NCBI RefSeq assembly: GCF_900110695.1
Contig: NZ_FOEH01000001.1
Coordinates: 992,001-1,056,000 of the forward strand
DNA length: 64,000 nt
Reading direction: 5' to 3'
DNA from: Virgibacillus subterraneus
Lineage (GTDB): Bacteria > Bacillota > Bacilli > Bacillales > Amphibacillaceae
A program made the position numbers and the translations under genes. Of this stretch, positions 16,923 to 26,073 are shown in pieces. The notes under the pieces were generated by a model. It saw only the letters and a list, made by a program, of their open reading frames with translations, made no database searches and was not told the origin of the DNA. Numbering within the stretch: position 1 is the stretch's first letter; the number at the start of each line of letters is the position of its first letter.

Positions 16923-18065
16923 GTGATTTCGTTTCGCCCGACAGAAGAGGAAACATCTTTTATCGAAGTGGCCAAAAATATTGCAAAAGATAAAATTCGT
17001 CCGATTGCACGCGAATGCGAACAAAACCGTCATGTTGATAAAAACCTGATTAACGAATTAGCAGAACTGGGTTTTTTATCGCTGGAGTTACCTGAATATT
17101 TTGAAGGGTTAGAATTACCGTTAATTACACAAGTGCAATTAGTTCAAGCGCTCAGTTATGGGGATCTCGATGTTGTTCAAGGGTTACCAGGCGCTAATGA
17201 TGCAGCTTCTATAATACGTATTCTTCCGGAGAGTACAGTTACGAACTTAACAAAAGATGTGCAAATCAATCATGGAACTGCAGCTTTTGTAAACACTGTC
17301 AATACCGATGAAGTTAGAGAGGACCGATTATTTATTACAGAAGAAGCTGATGGGTATATCCTACAGGGAACTTCACAACCAGTTCGAATGGCGTCCTTTG
17401 CTGAATATATGATAGTTGCAGCGAAAAATTCACAAGGGAAAAGTGTTATTCTCTGGTTAGATAATCACAATCATTGGACGGTTGAACAAGGTGATTACCG
17501 CCTAGGGTTACTTGCTTCTGGACTTGGGCGGTTTTCTTTTGATGGTGTATATATTCCCAAAAACTGTGTGGTGGCAGAAGGTTATACAGCCGATGATTTA
17601 CTTAGACAGGTTCGTACACGGATTCGAATATTACAGGCGGCAAAAGAAGTCGGTTTAATGGAGGCTGCACTTGATTATGTTACAGAGTACACGGCGGAAC
17701 GGAAAGCATTTGGTCAAGTAATTGCAAAGTTTCAAGGGGTGTCGTTTCGAATCGCTTCAATGGCAATGGAAACAAGAATTTCGAATCACCTTGTAAAAGA
17801 AGCTGCTATTAAAGCAGATGAACAGGGTTCAGAGTCAGATGGATTAGCTTCTCGGGCGTTATATCGTGCCCATCGTTCTGTTCGTTATATTACGGATTCA
17901 GCAGTTCAATTGCTTGGAGGGCATGGCTTTGTGCAAGAATTCCCTGTAGAGAAATGGATGCGGGATGCTCAAGCACAGGTTTCCTTGTATGGAAGGGAAA
18001 AGGATTTACTTTTTCAGCGTGGTGAACAAATTATCGCTGGTACAAAAGAAGGAGCATTGCAATGA
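16923..18065 (+). CDS. Acyl-CoA dehydrogenase-like subunit lacking the catalytic glutamate
   Basis: Acyl-CoA dehydrogenase fold, 380 aa, GTG start behind AAAGGAGGAGCC. The C-terminal region AVQLLGGHGFVQEFPVEKW is typical, but the catalytic-base segment, usually IYEGT, reads LYGRE, with Gly357 where Glu is expected. The alternative base position used by isovaleryl-type enzymes (helix around residue 238) carries no acid either. The neighbouring gene, overlapping by 4 bases, has an intact EGTNQ. This is the pattern of the actinobacterial alpha2beta2 dehydrogenases, in which one subunit lacks the base, so I read it as a structural/FAD-sharing partner. It may also simply be degenerate. Confidence 0.85.
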   Translation: MISFRPTEEETSFIEVAKNIAKDKIRPIARECEQNRHVDKNLINELAELGFLSLELPEYFEGLELPLITQVQLVQALSYGDLDVVQGLPGANDAASIIRILPESTVTNLTKDVQINHGTAAFVNTVNTDEVREDRLFITEEADGYILQGTSQPVRMASFAEYMIVAAKNSQGKSVILWLDNHNHWTVEQGDYRLGLLASGLGRFSFDGVYIPKNCVVAEGYTADDLLRQVRTRIRILQAAKEVGLMEAALDYVTEYTAERKAFGQVIAKFQGVSFRIASMAMETRISNHLVKEAAIKADEQGSESDGLASRALYRAHRSVRYITDSAVQLLGGHGFVQEFPVEKWMRDAQAQVSLYGREKDLLFQRGEQIIAGTKEGALQ

Positions 18066-19273
18066 TTTCGTTTGAGTTATCGGAGCAGCAAAAGCAAATT
18101 AAGGAAATGACTCATTGGTTTGCGGCTAATGAAATACGGCCAATTGCAATGAAAGCAGAAAAAATGGAAAGAGTTCCTGATGATTGGCTCGACAATGTAA
18201 ACAGAATGGGTATCCACTTAAACACATCATCTTTCAGTGAAAATAGTACCCAAAAAACGTCAGCTAAGGACTCTAAAAAAGAACGGGAAGGAAACCGTAT
18301 GGGTGTTTTAGCAACAGAGGAAATGGCCTGGGGAGATCCTGCTGTTACATTATCACTTCCTGGAGCAGGTCTAGGTGGACCTCCTGTGGAAAGTAGTGGA
18401 ACACCTGAGCAAAAAAAGCGCTTTTTATCTATTTTTACAAAAGATAAACCGAGATGGGGAGCATATGCTTTAACAGAGCCTGAGGCAGGTTCGGATGCGT
18501 CAGGCATTCGAACAACAGCAAAGAAAGTTGCAGGCGGTTATATCTTAAACGGCCAAAAAATATTTATTACGAATGGTGAACGCGCTTCATGGGTTGTTGT
18601 GTTTGCAACGGTTGATGCTTCACGTGGACGTGCTGGCCAACGTGCATTTGTGGTCGAAAAGGGAACATCAGGTTTCAGCTGTACACGACTAGCAAAGAAA
18701 ATGGGACTGCGAGCAAATGAAACAGCAGAACTTTTACTAGAAGATTGCTTTGTCCCACAAGAAAATTTACTTGGGGGAGAACAAGTTTACGAAACGAGTA
18801 ATTCTAAACAAACAGGATTCCAGGTAGCTATGAAAACATTTGACAGTACACGACCAATTGTCGCTGCAATGGCAATCGGGATAGCGCGTGCAGCCTATGA
18901 ATATACATTGGATATTGTACAACGAGACTATCCGAAACAGGGCAGGTATTTTCTGCTAGCATCTGAAATTCTAGCAGAAGTTGAACAGGATATTGCAGCA
19001 GCACGGCTGTTAACATGGGAAGCTGCATGGAAAGCTGATTTGGGTTTAGCCAATGCGAAAGAAGCAGCAATGTGTAAAGCTTATTCTGGGAAAATGTCGC
19101 TTGATGTGTGTTCAAAATGCCTGGAACTTTTAGGTCCTGACGGGCTAGATGGCCATCCAGTTGAAAAATTATACCGTGATGTGAAAGTGTTCGATATTTT
19201 TGAAGGAACAAACCAAGTACAACACCTTGTGATAGCACGTCGTCAATATGCTCCATATGGAATAAAAGTATAG
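18062..19273 (+). CDS. Acyl-CoA dehydrogenase, catalytic subunit
   Basis: Acyl-CoA dehydrogenase, 403 aa, introducing the trans-2 double bond into an acyl-CoA with FAD. Landmarks: YALTEPEAGSDASGIRTTA (substrate/FAD contact), FITNGERASW, and the catalytic Glu381 in FEGTNQVQ. There is a family-atypical polar insertion near residues 55-80 (STQKTSAKDSKKEREGN). The ATGA overlap with the preceding gene implies coupled translation and equimolar synthesis, consistent with a heteromeric enzyme. Electron acceptor would be ETF, not encoded here. Confidence 0.92.
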   Translation: MISFELSEQQKQIKEMTHWFAANEIRPIAMKAEKMERVPDDWLDNVNRMGIHLNTSSFSENSTQKTSAKDSKKEREGNRMGVLATEEMAWGDPAVTLSLPGAGLGGPPVESSGTPEQKKRFLSIFTKDKPRWGAYALTEPEAGSDASGIRTTAKKVAGGYILNGQKIFITNGERASWVVVFATVDASRGRAGQRAFVVEKGTSGFSCTRLAKKMGLRANETAELLLEDCFVPQENLLGGEQVYETSNSKQTGFQVAMKTFDSTRPIVAAMAIGIARAAYEYTLDIVQRDYPKQGRYFLLASEILAEVEQDIAAARLLTWEAAWKADLGLANAKEAAMCKAYSGKMSLDVCSKCLELLGPDGLDGHPVEKLYRDVKVFDIFEGTNQVQHLVIARRQYAPYGIKV

Positions 19274-19287
19274 TGAGGAGTGGTATT

Positions 19288-20076
19288 GTGTCCTATCAAA
19301 CTATTAAAATAGATAAACGGAACAAGGGGGTCACATGGATCACCATAGATAATCCCCCCGTTAACGCCATTGGAGAAGAATTAATGGAAGAACTTGAATC
19401 CGCAGTGGATGAACTAACCGAAGATAATTCGGTTCGAGTGGTCGTTCTTACTTCCAACCACGAGAAAATATTCCTAGCCGGAGCAGATTTAAAAGGAATG
19501 ATACAACAAAGTACTAATGATGAATCGGAAAATACGATTGCCAGACAAAGCGCACGAATGCAAGCATGTTTTCATCGCTTCGCTACAATGCCTAAACCAG
19601 TAATTGCAGCAATCAATGGTCATGCACTCGGAGGTGGTTGTGAACTGGCGATGGCATGCGATTTTCGTTTTATGGGAAAAGGGCGAATCGGATTAACCGA
19701 ATTATCGCTTGGTCTCATCCCAGGTGCAGGTGGGACCCAGAGAATGATGCGATTATTGGGGCGGGCAAAGGCTATGGAGTTGATTTTCACTGCAAAACAG
19801 TTAGAAGCGAAGGAAGCAGAAGAAGCAGGCCTTATTAATCATGCTGCTATACCTGATGAACTGAAAGCGGATACAACTGCGTTTGCTGAAAAGCTGGCAG
19901 AAGGAGCTGTGCATGCAATGGGACTCGCTAAACATGCAATTAATGCAGCAGAAGGGTCGATAGAAGAAGGATTTGAAGTGGAAGCAACTGCATTTGCTGA
20001 TACGTTTTTGACAGAGGAACCAAGTATCGGGCTTGCAGCATTTTTTCAAAAAGAAAAGGCGCGATTCCTTAACTAA
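19288..20076 (+). CDS. Enoyl-CoA hydratase/isomerase family protein
   Basis: Crotonase-fold protein, 262 aa, hydrating the enoyl-CoA made by the dehydrogenase pair. The oxyanion-hole regions LAGADLKGM and NGHALGGGCELAMACDFRF are present. Both glutamates matching the catalytic pair of mitochondrial hydratase are present (GLTELSLGLIPGAGGTQR and AKAMELIF). The start is taken as GTG 19288 with GAGGAG 7 bases upstream; the in-frame GTG at 19273 overlaps the previous stop and has no ribosome site. Confidence 0.9.
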   Translation: MSYQTIKIDKRNKGVTWITIDNPPVNAIGEELMEELESAVDELTEDNSVRVVVLTSNHEKIFLAGADLKGMIQQSTNDESENTIARQSARMQACFHRFATMPKPVIAAINGHALGGGCELAMACDFRFMGKGRIGLTELSLGLIPGAGGTQRMMRLLGRAKAMELIFTAKQLEAKEAEEAGLINHAAIPDELKADTTAFAEKLAEGAVHAMGLAKHAINAAEGSIEEGFEVEATAFADTFLTEEPSIGLAAFFQKEKARFLN

Positions 20077-20111
20077 ATAGAATGTAAGGTTTTAGAAAAG
20101 GTGGGATCTAT

Positions 20112-20954
20112 TTGTCATCCTGGAATGAAATGTTAAAAGGGAAAGTAGCTGTCGTAACAGGAGCGTCACGTGGCTTGGGTCGTGCAGACGCACTTGCCTT
20201 GGCTGAAGCTGGAGCAGATGTTGTTATTACAGACATTTTAATCGAATCAGATGAAACTAGTGAACAGGAGGCGGAGCGATTTGGTCCGATTGCACAGGTC
20301 ATGCAAAGCACAAAGGTAATGTACGCTGATCAAACTGCAAAGGAAATCCAGGCAATGGGAAGGCAATCGTTTGCTGTGAAAATGGATGTAACGGATCGTA
20401 ATCAAATTAAAGAAGTATTCGCTAAAGTAAAAGAAGAGTTTGGCAGGATCGACATTCTTGTGAATAATGCTGGTACGTTAGACCACGTGTCACAAATTGA
20501 AAATCAAAATGATGATCTATGGGATCGTGATCTAACTGTTAACCTGACAGGCTCTTACAATTGTACAAAGGCGGTGTGGCCATATATGAAAGAACAGCAA
20601 TTTGGCCGGATTATTAATATGTCTTCTGTCGCTGGAACGCTTGGTGGTTTTGGCCAGGCAAGCTATTCTGCCACAAAGGGTGGTCTTTTAAGCTTAACAA
20701 AAAGCATGGCATTGGAAGGAGCGAAATACGGTATTAACGTCAATGCGATAGTGCCTGGGATTATCGGGACAGAGGCATTTAATATGGGAAATGCAAAAAT
20801 GAATGATCGAATGATTGACCGGACAGCATTAAAACGTGCTGGCGAGCCAGAAGATATCGCCAATGCCATCACCTTTTTGGTATCAGATAAAGCAAATTAT
20901 ATTACTGGAATCGGTATGAACGTGTCTGGCGGCATTGAACTATTCACATATTGA
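20112..20954 (+). CDS. SDR-family dehydrogenase, probably 3-hydroxyacyl-CoA dehydrogenase of the operon
   Basis: Classical SDR, 280 aa, with TGASRGLG, an Asp after beta-2 (VVITD, favouring NAD+), NNAG, and an intact catalytic set (SSVAG...YSATK). A ~25-residue insertion (QEAERFGPIAQVMQS region) follows beta-2, as in peroxisomal multifunctional-type 3-hydroxyacyl-CoA dehydrogenases and steroid/hydroxyacyl SDRs. No classical FadB/HBD gene is in the operon, so this SDR most likely performs the 3-hydroxyacyl-CoA oxidation step. TTG start with AAAAGGTGG upstream. Confidence 0.85.
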   Translation: MSSWNEMLKGKVAVVTGASRGLGRADALALAEAGADVVITDILIESDETSEQEAERFGPIAQVMQSTKVMYADQTAKEIQAMGRQSFAVKMDVTDRNQIKEVFAKVKEEFGRIDILVNNAGTLDHVSQIENQNDDLWDRDLTVNLTGSYNCTKAVWPYMKEQQFGRIINMSSVAGTLGGFGQASYSATKGGLLSLTKSMALEGAKYGINVNAIVPGIIGTEAFNMGNAKMNDRMIDRTALKRAGEPEDIANAITFLVSDKANYITGIGMNVSGGIELFTY

Positions 20955-20968
20955 TTAGGGGGGTTACT

Positions 20969-22111
20969 ATGACAGAAGCAGTTATAGTTGATGCAATCCG
21001 AACAGCTGCAGGTCGTAAAAAAGGTATGTTAATACAAACACATCCTGTCGATATACTCGCACCGATTCTTAAAGAGCTTGTAAATCGAAGTGGTGTAGAT
21101 GCAAATGAGGTAGACGATGTTGTAACAGGATGTGTCACTATGACTAGTGAACAAGGCGGGAATATTGGACGTATGGCAGTGCTTGCTGCCGGATTCCCTG
21201 TTGAAGTTCCCGCTTATTCACTAAATCGGATGTGCGGATCGAGCCAGCAAGCCATTCACAATGCTGCGCAGACAATATTGGCAGGGGATGCAGATATTAC
21301 GATTGCATGTGGTGTTGAAAATATGTCGCGCGTCTCGATGGGAAGTGATATGGGGAGTTTCAGCAGTGAACTAGTTGATCGTTTTAACATTGTCCCACAA
21401 GGATTTTCGGCTGAAATGATTGCAGAAAAATGGGCACTCTCCCGTGAAGAGTTGGATGAACTGTCATTAGAAAGTCACCGACGGGCTGCAGAATCTGCAG
21501 ATAACGGTGATTTCGAACGGGAAATCTTACCTATTAATGTAAAAAAAGAAAATGGGGAAGAGACCTTTTACCAAGATGAAGGGATACGAAGAACCACTTC
21601 TATGGATAAGTTAGCTAGTTTGACTCCTTCATTTCAACCTGATGGTGGTGTTGTTACTGCTGGAAATTCAAGTCAAGTGAGTGATGGTGCAGCAGGTCTG
21701 CTGCTTATGTCCAGGGAGAAAGCCATGCAATTAGGGGTAAAACCAAGAGCGCGAATCATTGCTCGTGCAGTTGTCGGAGAGGATCCTGTCCTTATGCTGA
21801 CAGGTGTTATTCCGGCTACACGAAAGGTATTAAAAAAGGCAGGGTTAAACCTGGAGCAGATAGATGCTATTGAAATAAACGAAGCATTTGCATCCGTTGT
21901 AAAGGCGTGGGAAAGGGAATTGAATCCAGATATGAGCAAAGTGAATGCCCGTGGTGGTGCAATTGCCCTAGGTCATCCTCTAGGTGCGAGTGGTGCCAAG
22001 CTTACGACAACATTACTTCATAGATTAGAAGACAAGAATGGTAAATATGGTCTTCAAGTTATGTGTATCGGATTCGGAATGGCAACTGCGACAATAATAG
22101 AACGGTTATAA
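20969..22111 (+). CDS. Thiolase (acetyl-CoA C-acyltransferase)
   Basis: Degradative thiolase, 380 aa, cleaving 3-oxoacyl-CoA with CoA. Acyl-accepting Cys89 lies in NRMCGSSQQA, the catalytic His in GGAIALGHPLGASGAK, and the C-terminal Cys in MCIGFGMAT. The last motif is usually CIGGGMG; the Gly-to-Phe and Gly-to-Ala changes are unusual and may reflect an enlarged or altered acyl pocket. The start is the ATG at 20969 with TTAGGGGGG upstream; a TTG at 20951 overlapping the previous stop is rejected. Confidence 0.92.
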   Translation: MTEAVIVDAIRTAAGRKKGMLIQTHPVDILAPILKELVNRSGVDANEVDDVVTGCVTMTSEQGGNIGRMAVLAAGFPVEVPAYSLNRMCGSSQQAIHNAAQTILAGDADITIACGVENMSRVSMGSDMGSFSSELVDRFNIVPQGFSAEMIAEKWALSREELDELSLESHRRAAESADNGDFEREILPINVKKENGEETFYQDEGIRRTTSMDKLASLTPSFQPDGGVVTAGNSSQVSDGAAGLLLMSREKAMQLGVKPRARIIARAVVGEDPVLMLTGVIPATRKVLKKAGLNLEQIDAIEINEAFASVVKAWERELNPDMSKVNARGGAIALGHPLGASGAKLTTTLLHRLEDKNGKYGLQVMCIGFGMATATIIERL

Positions 22112-22125
22112 AAGGAGGACTTTAT

Positions 22126-22476
22126 ATGTCGGAGTTAGTAAAGCCTAGCTCAGTGGAAGTGTTCGAAATGATTGATGCAGCGTTGAAATATAATCTATCG
22201 GCCACGCAAGGGAAGGAGGGGATATATCAATTCAATTTGCAGGGGGATGATGGCGGAACATACCAAATGATAATTGATGAAGCTGGTTCACGTATTGCTC
22301 AAGGCGAAGAATATGAGGCACAAGTTACATTGACGATTGATAGTGATGATTTCAGAGAGATGGTTGCCGGGACCCTGAATCCAACTGCAGCATTTATGAG
22401 TGGAAAGTTGAAAATTAATGGAAATATGGGGCTTGCTTTAAAACTGCAAACAGTGCTTAATTCATTTTCGTTTTAG
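22126..22476 (+). CDS. SCP2 sterol-binding domain protein (second of two)
   Basis: Stand-alone SCP2 domain, 116 aa, homologous to the protein at 16534 (shared GLALKLQ and KLKINGNMG-type C terminus, YQFNLQGDDGGTYQM N terminus). A second, diverged paralogue in the same operon suggests two ligand-binding roles or a heteromer, for example one for substrate and one for product. ATG start behind AAAGGAGG; the longer in-frame extension into the thiolase gene is not needed. Confidence 0.88.
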   Translation: MSELVKPSSVEVFEMIDAALKYNLSATQGKEGIYQFNLQGDDGGTYQMIIDEAGSRIAQGEEYEAQVTLTIDSDDFREMVAGTLNPTAAFMSGKLKINGNMGLALKLQTVLNSFSF

Positions 22477-22539
22477 AATGGGTGTTTTTTGAAAGTTGGC
22501 GAGATCATGTGAATGGGAGAAAAAACGGGGAGGGTTCTC

Positions 22540-24396
22540 ATGAAACCGAATAATTTACTGGAAATGCTTCATAGAACAGTTGAAAGATTTCCAGAAAAAG
22601 ATGCATTGTTATGGAAGGAAAGTGGGACATATCAGCATATCACATATCAGAAGTTTTGGAATCGAATTTACGATGCTGCATCGGGACTAAATCACCTTGG
22701 CATAGGAGAAAATGACAAAGTTGCTATTTTATCTAATAGTAATCCAATGTGGGGGATTACAGACTTCGCAGCAGCAAGTTTAAGGGCGGTAAGTGTACCT
22801 GTTTATCCAACTTTGCCGTCTGAACAGGTTGCATATATTATAAAGAATGCCGATGTTAGAACAGTCGTTGTTGAAAATGAAGAACAACGAGATAAAGTTT
22901 TAGCTGGGGATGCTAATGTGGAAAACATAATTACGATGTACCCTGGTGAGAGCTTCTCTTCAACAGAATCAAATTTATCATTTTTTAAATTAGAAAAAAC
23001 AGGAGAAGAAAACAGAATCCCAGACTGGGAAGAAAGATGGCAAAAGATAAATCGTGATCAGCTGACAACCATTATCCATACTTCTGGAACGACAGGTAAA
23101 CCAAATGGTGTAATGCTATCCCATGGTAATTTTCTGTCAAATATGGAGGCAGTTCAATTTTGGCTGATTGAATTGCTGCCAGAGGATCTTACGCTGTCCT
23201 ATTTACCGTTATCACATGTGTTCGAACGTATGGCAGGTTATTATATGCCTTTATCAGTCGGTACAACGATTGCTTATGCTGAGAGTATTGATACAATTCA
23301 GGAGAATCTAAAGGAAATTAGCCCAACGGTTTTGACGAGCGTCCCGAGATTGTTTGAGAAAGTGTATGCAAAGGTGCTTGATGAAATTGATAATGGGACT
23401 CCAATTAAACAAAAAGTTTTCAATTGGGCGATTAATATTGGTATAGAGCGATATGAAAGATACCTGAACGCTCCTGTAAATGAGTTGATTCTGGGAGAGG
23501 TTATGCCGAGCGATTTTATGCGGAAATGGAAAATTGCTGAACGACTTGTTTATCAAAAGGTAAAGAAAGAGCTAGGTGGCAGAATTCGTGGCATGGTTTC
23601 TGGTGGTGGAACGCTAAACCCTGATGTTGCACGATTTTTCTGGGCAATTGATTTACCGATATTAGAAGGATATGGGCTTACTGAAACTTCTCCAGTTATT
23701 ACCACAAATCCGATGGTACGTGCTAAAGTGGGGACAGTTGGAAAGGTAATGCCGAATTTGGATGTTCGTATAGCAGCTGATGGAGAAGTGCTTGTTAGAG
23801 GACCAAGTGTGATGAAAGGGTATTATAATAATGAAGAAGCAACAGCAAACGCGTTTGAAGATGATTGGCTATACACGGGAGATATTGGGGAACTTGATGA
23901 AGATAACTACTTAAAAATAATCGATCGGAAAAAGCGAATTCTTGTCTTATCTACTGGAAAAAATGTTGCACCACAAGTAATCGAAAATGCTGTCAGTGAA
24001 AACATTTTTATTGAGCAATCCCTTGTCATTGGTGATCAGCGGAAGTACATTATCTGTCTGGTTAACCCTGATTTTGAAACCTTATTACCATGGGCGAAAC
24101 AAAACGGTATCCGTTCAGAGTCACTAGATGAAATTTGCCGTCATAAGATTGTCAAGGACCTAATTGAAGACAAAGTAAAAGAACATACAAAAGACCTTGC
24201 TGAATATGAAAAACCTAAAAAGGTAGTTATTATTGGTGAGCAGTGGACAGTCGAAACCGGTGAATTGACCCCCAAGTTATCTATGCGAGTCAATGTTATA
24301 GAAAATAAGTATAAGAATATAATTGAAGAATTATATGCAGAGGATCGTCCGACAAATTCACAAATGGAAACTGGTGCAACAGCAGGAAATGCATAA
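22540..24396 (+). CDS. Long-chain acyl-CoA synthetase (AMP-forming)
   Basis: ANL-superfamily ligase, 618 aa, activating a carboxylic acid to its CoA thioester. Motifs: P-loop-like TTIIHTSGTTGKPNGVMLSHGN, the motif EGYGLTETSPV, YTGDIGELDEDNYLKIIDRKK, and the hinge. It resembles the FadD15/AMP-dependent long-chain type. The ATG at 22540 (GGGGAGGG 5 bases upstream) is preferred over the ATG at 22513. The invariant C-terminal-domain lysine should fall in ETGELTPKLSMRVN. Last gene of the operon, so substrate activation and all beta-oxidation steps are encoded together. Confidence 0.92.
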   Translation: MKPNNLLEMLHRTVERFPEKDALLWKESGTYQHITYQKFWNRIYDAASGLNHLGIGENDKVAILSNSNPMWGITDFAAASLRAVSVPVYPTLPSEQVAYIIKNADVRTVVVENEEQRDKVLAGDANVENIITMYPGESFSSTESNLSFFKLEKTGEENRIPDWEERWQKINRDQLTTIIHTSGTTGKPNGVMLSHGNFLSNMEAVQFWLIELLPEDLTLSYLPLSHVFERMAGYYMPLSVGTTIAYAESIDTIQENLKEISPTVLTSVPRLFEKVYAKVLDEIDNGTPIKQKVFNWAINIGIERYERYLNAPVNELILGEVMPSDFMRKWKIAERLVYQKVKKELGGRIRGMVSGGGTLNPDVARFFWAIDLPILEGYGLTETSPVITTNPMVRAKVGTVGKVMPNLDVRIAADGEVLVRGPSVMKGYYNNEEATANAFEDDWLYTGDIGELDEDNYLKIIDRKKRILVLSTGKNVAPQVIENAVSENIFIEQSLVIGDQRKYIICLVNPDFETLLPWAKQNGIRSESLDEICRHKIVKDLIEDKVKEHTKDLAEYEKPKKVVIIGEQWTVETGELTPKLSMRVNVIENKYKNIIEELYAEDRPTNSQMETGATAGNA

Positions 24397-24397
24397 G

Positions 24398-24516
24398 ATT
24401 AGAAAACTTGGCTTTCTTAGAATACCTTATACTCTGAAGTGCAAACCTATTTGGCGAAAGCCTTAGTTACAATTATGCAGTAAGAAAGTTTATATAATTT
24501 TTTAAGTTTTAACTGC
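24398..24516 (-). repeat. Dispersed two-stem intergenic repeat, member E (inverted)
   Basis: Reads on the minus strand as the same element found at 60331 and 33726: GCAGTTAAAAC..., CTTTCTTACTGCATAA, CTAAGGCTTTCGCC and AAGCCAAGTTTTCTAA. It lies between the acyl-CoA ligase and the convergent regulator. Confidence 0.65.
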
Positions 24517-24521
24517 TAAAC

Positions 24522-24553
24522 AAGTAGTGGATATTGGCTATCCACTACTTATT
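24522..24553. terminator. Bidirectional terminator between the beta-oxidation operon and the LuxR regulator
   Basis: Perfect 12-bp stem AAGTAGTGGATA / TATCCACTACTT (24522-24533 with 24539-24550), 5-base loop, A/T-rich flanks on both sides, so it can serve both convergent transcripts. Confidence 0.8.
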
Positions 24554-24561
24554 AATCTTGT

Positions 24562-26073
24562 CTATATTAGACCTTCGCGAATAGCCTTTGCTACCGATTC
24601 AGTACGGTTTTTAGTGTCCATTTTTTGTATAATGGCAGAGATATAGTCACGAACAGTGTATTCACTTAAATTTAGGTTGCTTGCAGCTTCAATGGTGGAA
24701 GCACCCTGAGCCATAAGCTTCAGAACCTCGATTTCACGTGGTGACAGACGTAATTCACCTGTATGTTGTTTGTCATCATGTCGATCATTCTGATGTTTCG
24801 ATAGAATTTCACCAGCGCTCTGACCAAATTTTGTTAGTGCTGAAAACGTCTCTTGAGCTACTTTAAAGTGTTTACCACGACCTTGATCTAGAATAGCTGC
24901 GCCTAAAAGCTTGCTGCTGGAAGATACATAGATTGGTGCAACCACGACTGAATTCAGTCCGAATTGCTGAACGTATTGGTCAGGGAATCCAAGAGTTGCA
25001 TCTTCCATGTAAATCGGTTGTAGGTAACTCATACTTTTTCCAAACAATTCTAATATGCGCAGATTATTTTGGATTAACGGCAGATTACTAATGTCCTCTG
25101 TAATATTCTGAATCGCCTTATTGTCAAGACGGTGACCAAATAACCCGAATCCCATTTGATCATAAACAGAATAGGAGAAAAGTGCGCAACGTTCGAAAGG
25201 CAAATAATTAACAAACCCAGCTGTTATATTTTCCACAGCTTCGTTATAAGTTCTAGAACGCATAATGGTTTCATTGAACATGATGACAGAATCTTTCCAT
25301 TGTTGTTCTTGTTTATTTTCTTTAAATGTATCTTTTCCGTATTGAAATGTTTGCAGGGCATATGTGATGAACGGCATAATATGAGAAGTATCGTGATGGT
25401 TAACACATACTAATAGCGTTAGGTCTTCATATGGGATTGTCATAACATTGTATTTGGCTTTACTATTTTCAGGCATTTGATTCAGTAATAATTCAGTTAA
25501 TGAATAAATTGTATCGGCCTTCAACTCATCGCTTCCTAATAACAAATCCTGACTTAAGTTATTAAACCACTTCTCCACCGTATGAGATTGTTCTTTTTTA
25601 ATAGTAATAGCTGCCCATTCAATTGGTAATTGATTGGAGGAAACAAGATTTTTTATAAAGGAATCAATCGTAAAATATTGATGATATGGTTGTTTAAGTA
25701 TGTCATCACTAATCGTTGAAAATAGATATTGAACTGCCTGATGGTCATGATATGAATGATTTTCCTTTTTTTGGATGACCTTATGAACGGCATTTTCTAA
25801 TAATGTAATAATAAACTGATTTGTTTGAAGTGATACAGGCTTAAGTGTAATAGCATTTAATTGATAACCATCTGTTTCATCGTCTTCTTTTGCAAAAAAA
25901 TACTCTGCAAAAAAGCTGATTGTATCTTCAACATTTTTTGTTGATTTTTCTCCCCCTTGCAGGTGAGCAAGAACATTTTCCCACTCTAGTAGTATCTGCT
26001 GCTGATGTGTTTTAACAATCTCAAGGCCACTATTAAATAACCTAATCATTTGACTGTTTAAGGTTAGGGACAT
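24562..26073 (-). CDS. GAF-like sensor with LuxR-type DNA-binding domain
   Basis: 503 aa cytoplasmic regulator. The C terminus (about residues 435-503) is a LuxR/NarL helix-turn-helix (LRLSPREIEVLKLMAQGAS, then NLSEYTVRDYISAIIQKM). The region about 265-410 looks like a GAF ligand-sensing domain (ERCALFSYSVYDQMGFGLFG; LNSVVVAPIYVSSSSKLLGAAILD). The N-terminal ~250 residues are helical with no family I recognise. No receiver domain, so it probably senses a small molecule directly. It converges on the SCP2/acyl-CoA operon and is the best local candidate for its control, for instance responding to an acyl-CoA; this is inference from position only. ATG start behind AAAGGGGAAAAG. Confidence 0.82.
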   Translation of the reverse strand: MSLTLNSQMIRLFNSGLEIVKTHQQQILLEWENVLAHLQGGEKSTKNVEDTISFFAEYFFAKEDDETDGYQLNAITLKPVSLQTNQFIITLLENAVHKVIQKKENHSYHDHQAVQYLFSTISDDILKQPYHQYFTIDSFIKNLVSSNQLPIEWAAITIKKEQSHTVEKWFNNLSQDLLLGSDELKADTIYSLTELLLNQMPENSKAKYNVMTIPYEDLTLLVCVNHHDTSHIMPFITYALQTFQYGKDTFKENKQEQQWKDSVIMFNETIMRSRTYNEAVENITAGFVNYLPFERCALFSYSVYDQMGFGLFGHRLDNKAIQNITEDISNLPLIQNNLRILELFGKSMSYLQPIYMEDATLGFPDQYVQQFGLNSVVVAPIYVSSSSKLLGAAILDQGRGKHFKVAQETFSALTKFGQSAGEILSKHQNDRHDDKQHTGELRLSPREIEVLKLMAQGASTIEAASNLNLSEYTVRDYISAIIQKMDTKNRTESVAKAIREGLI

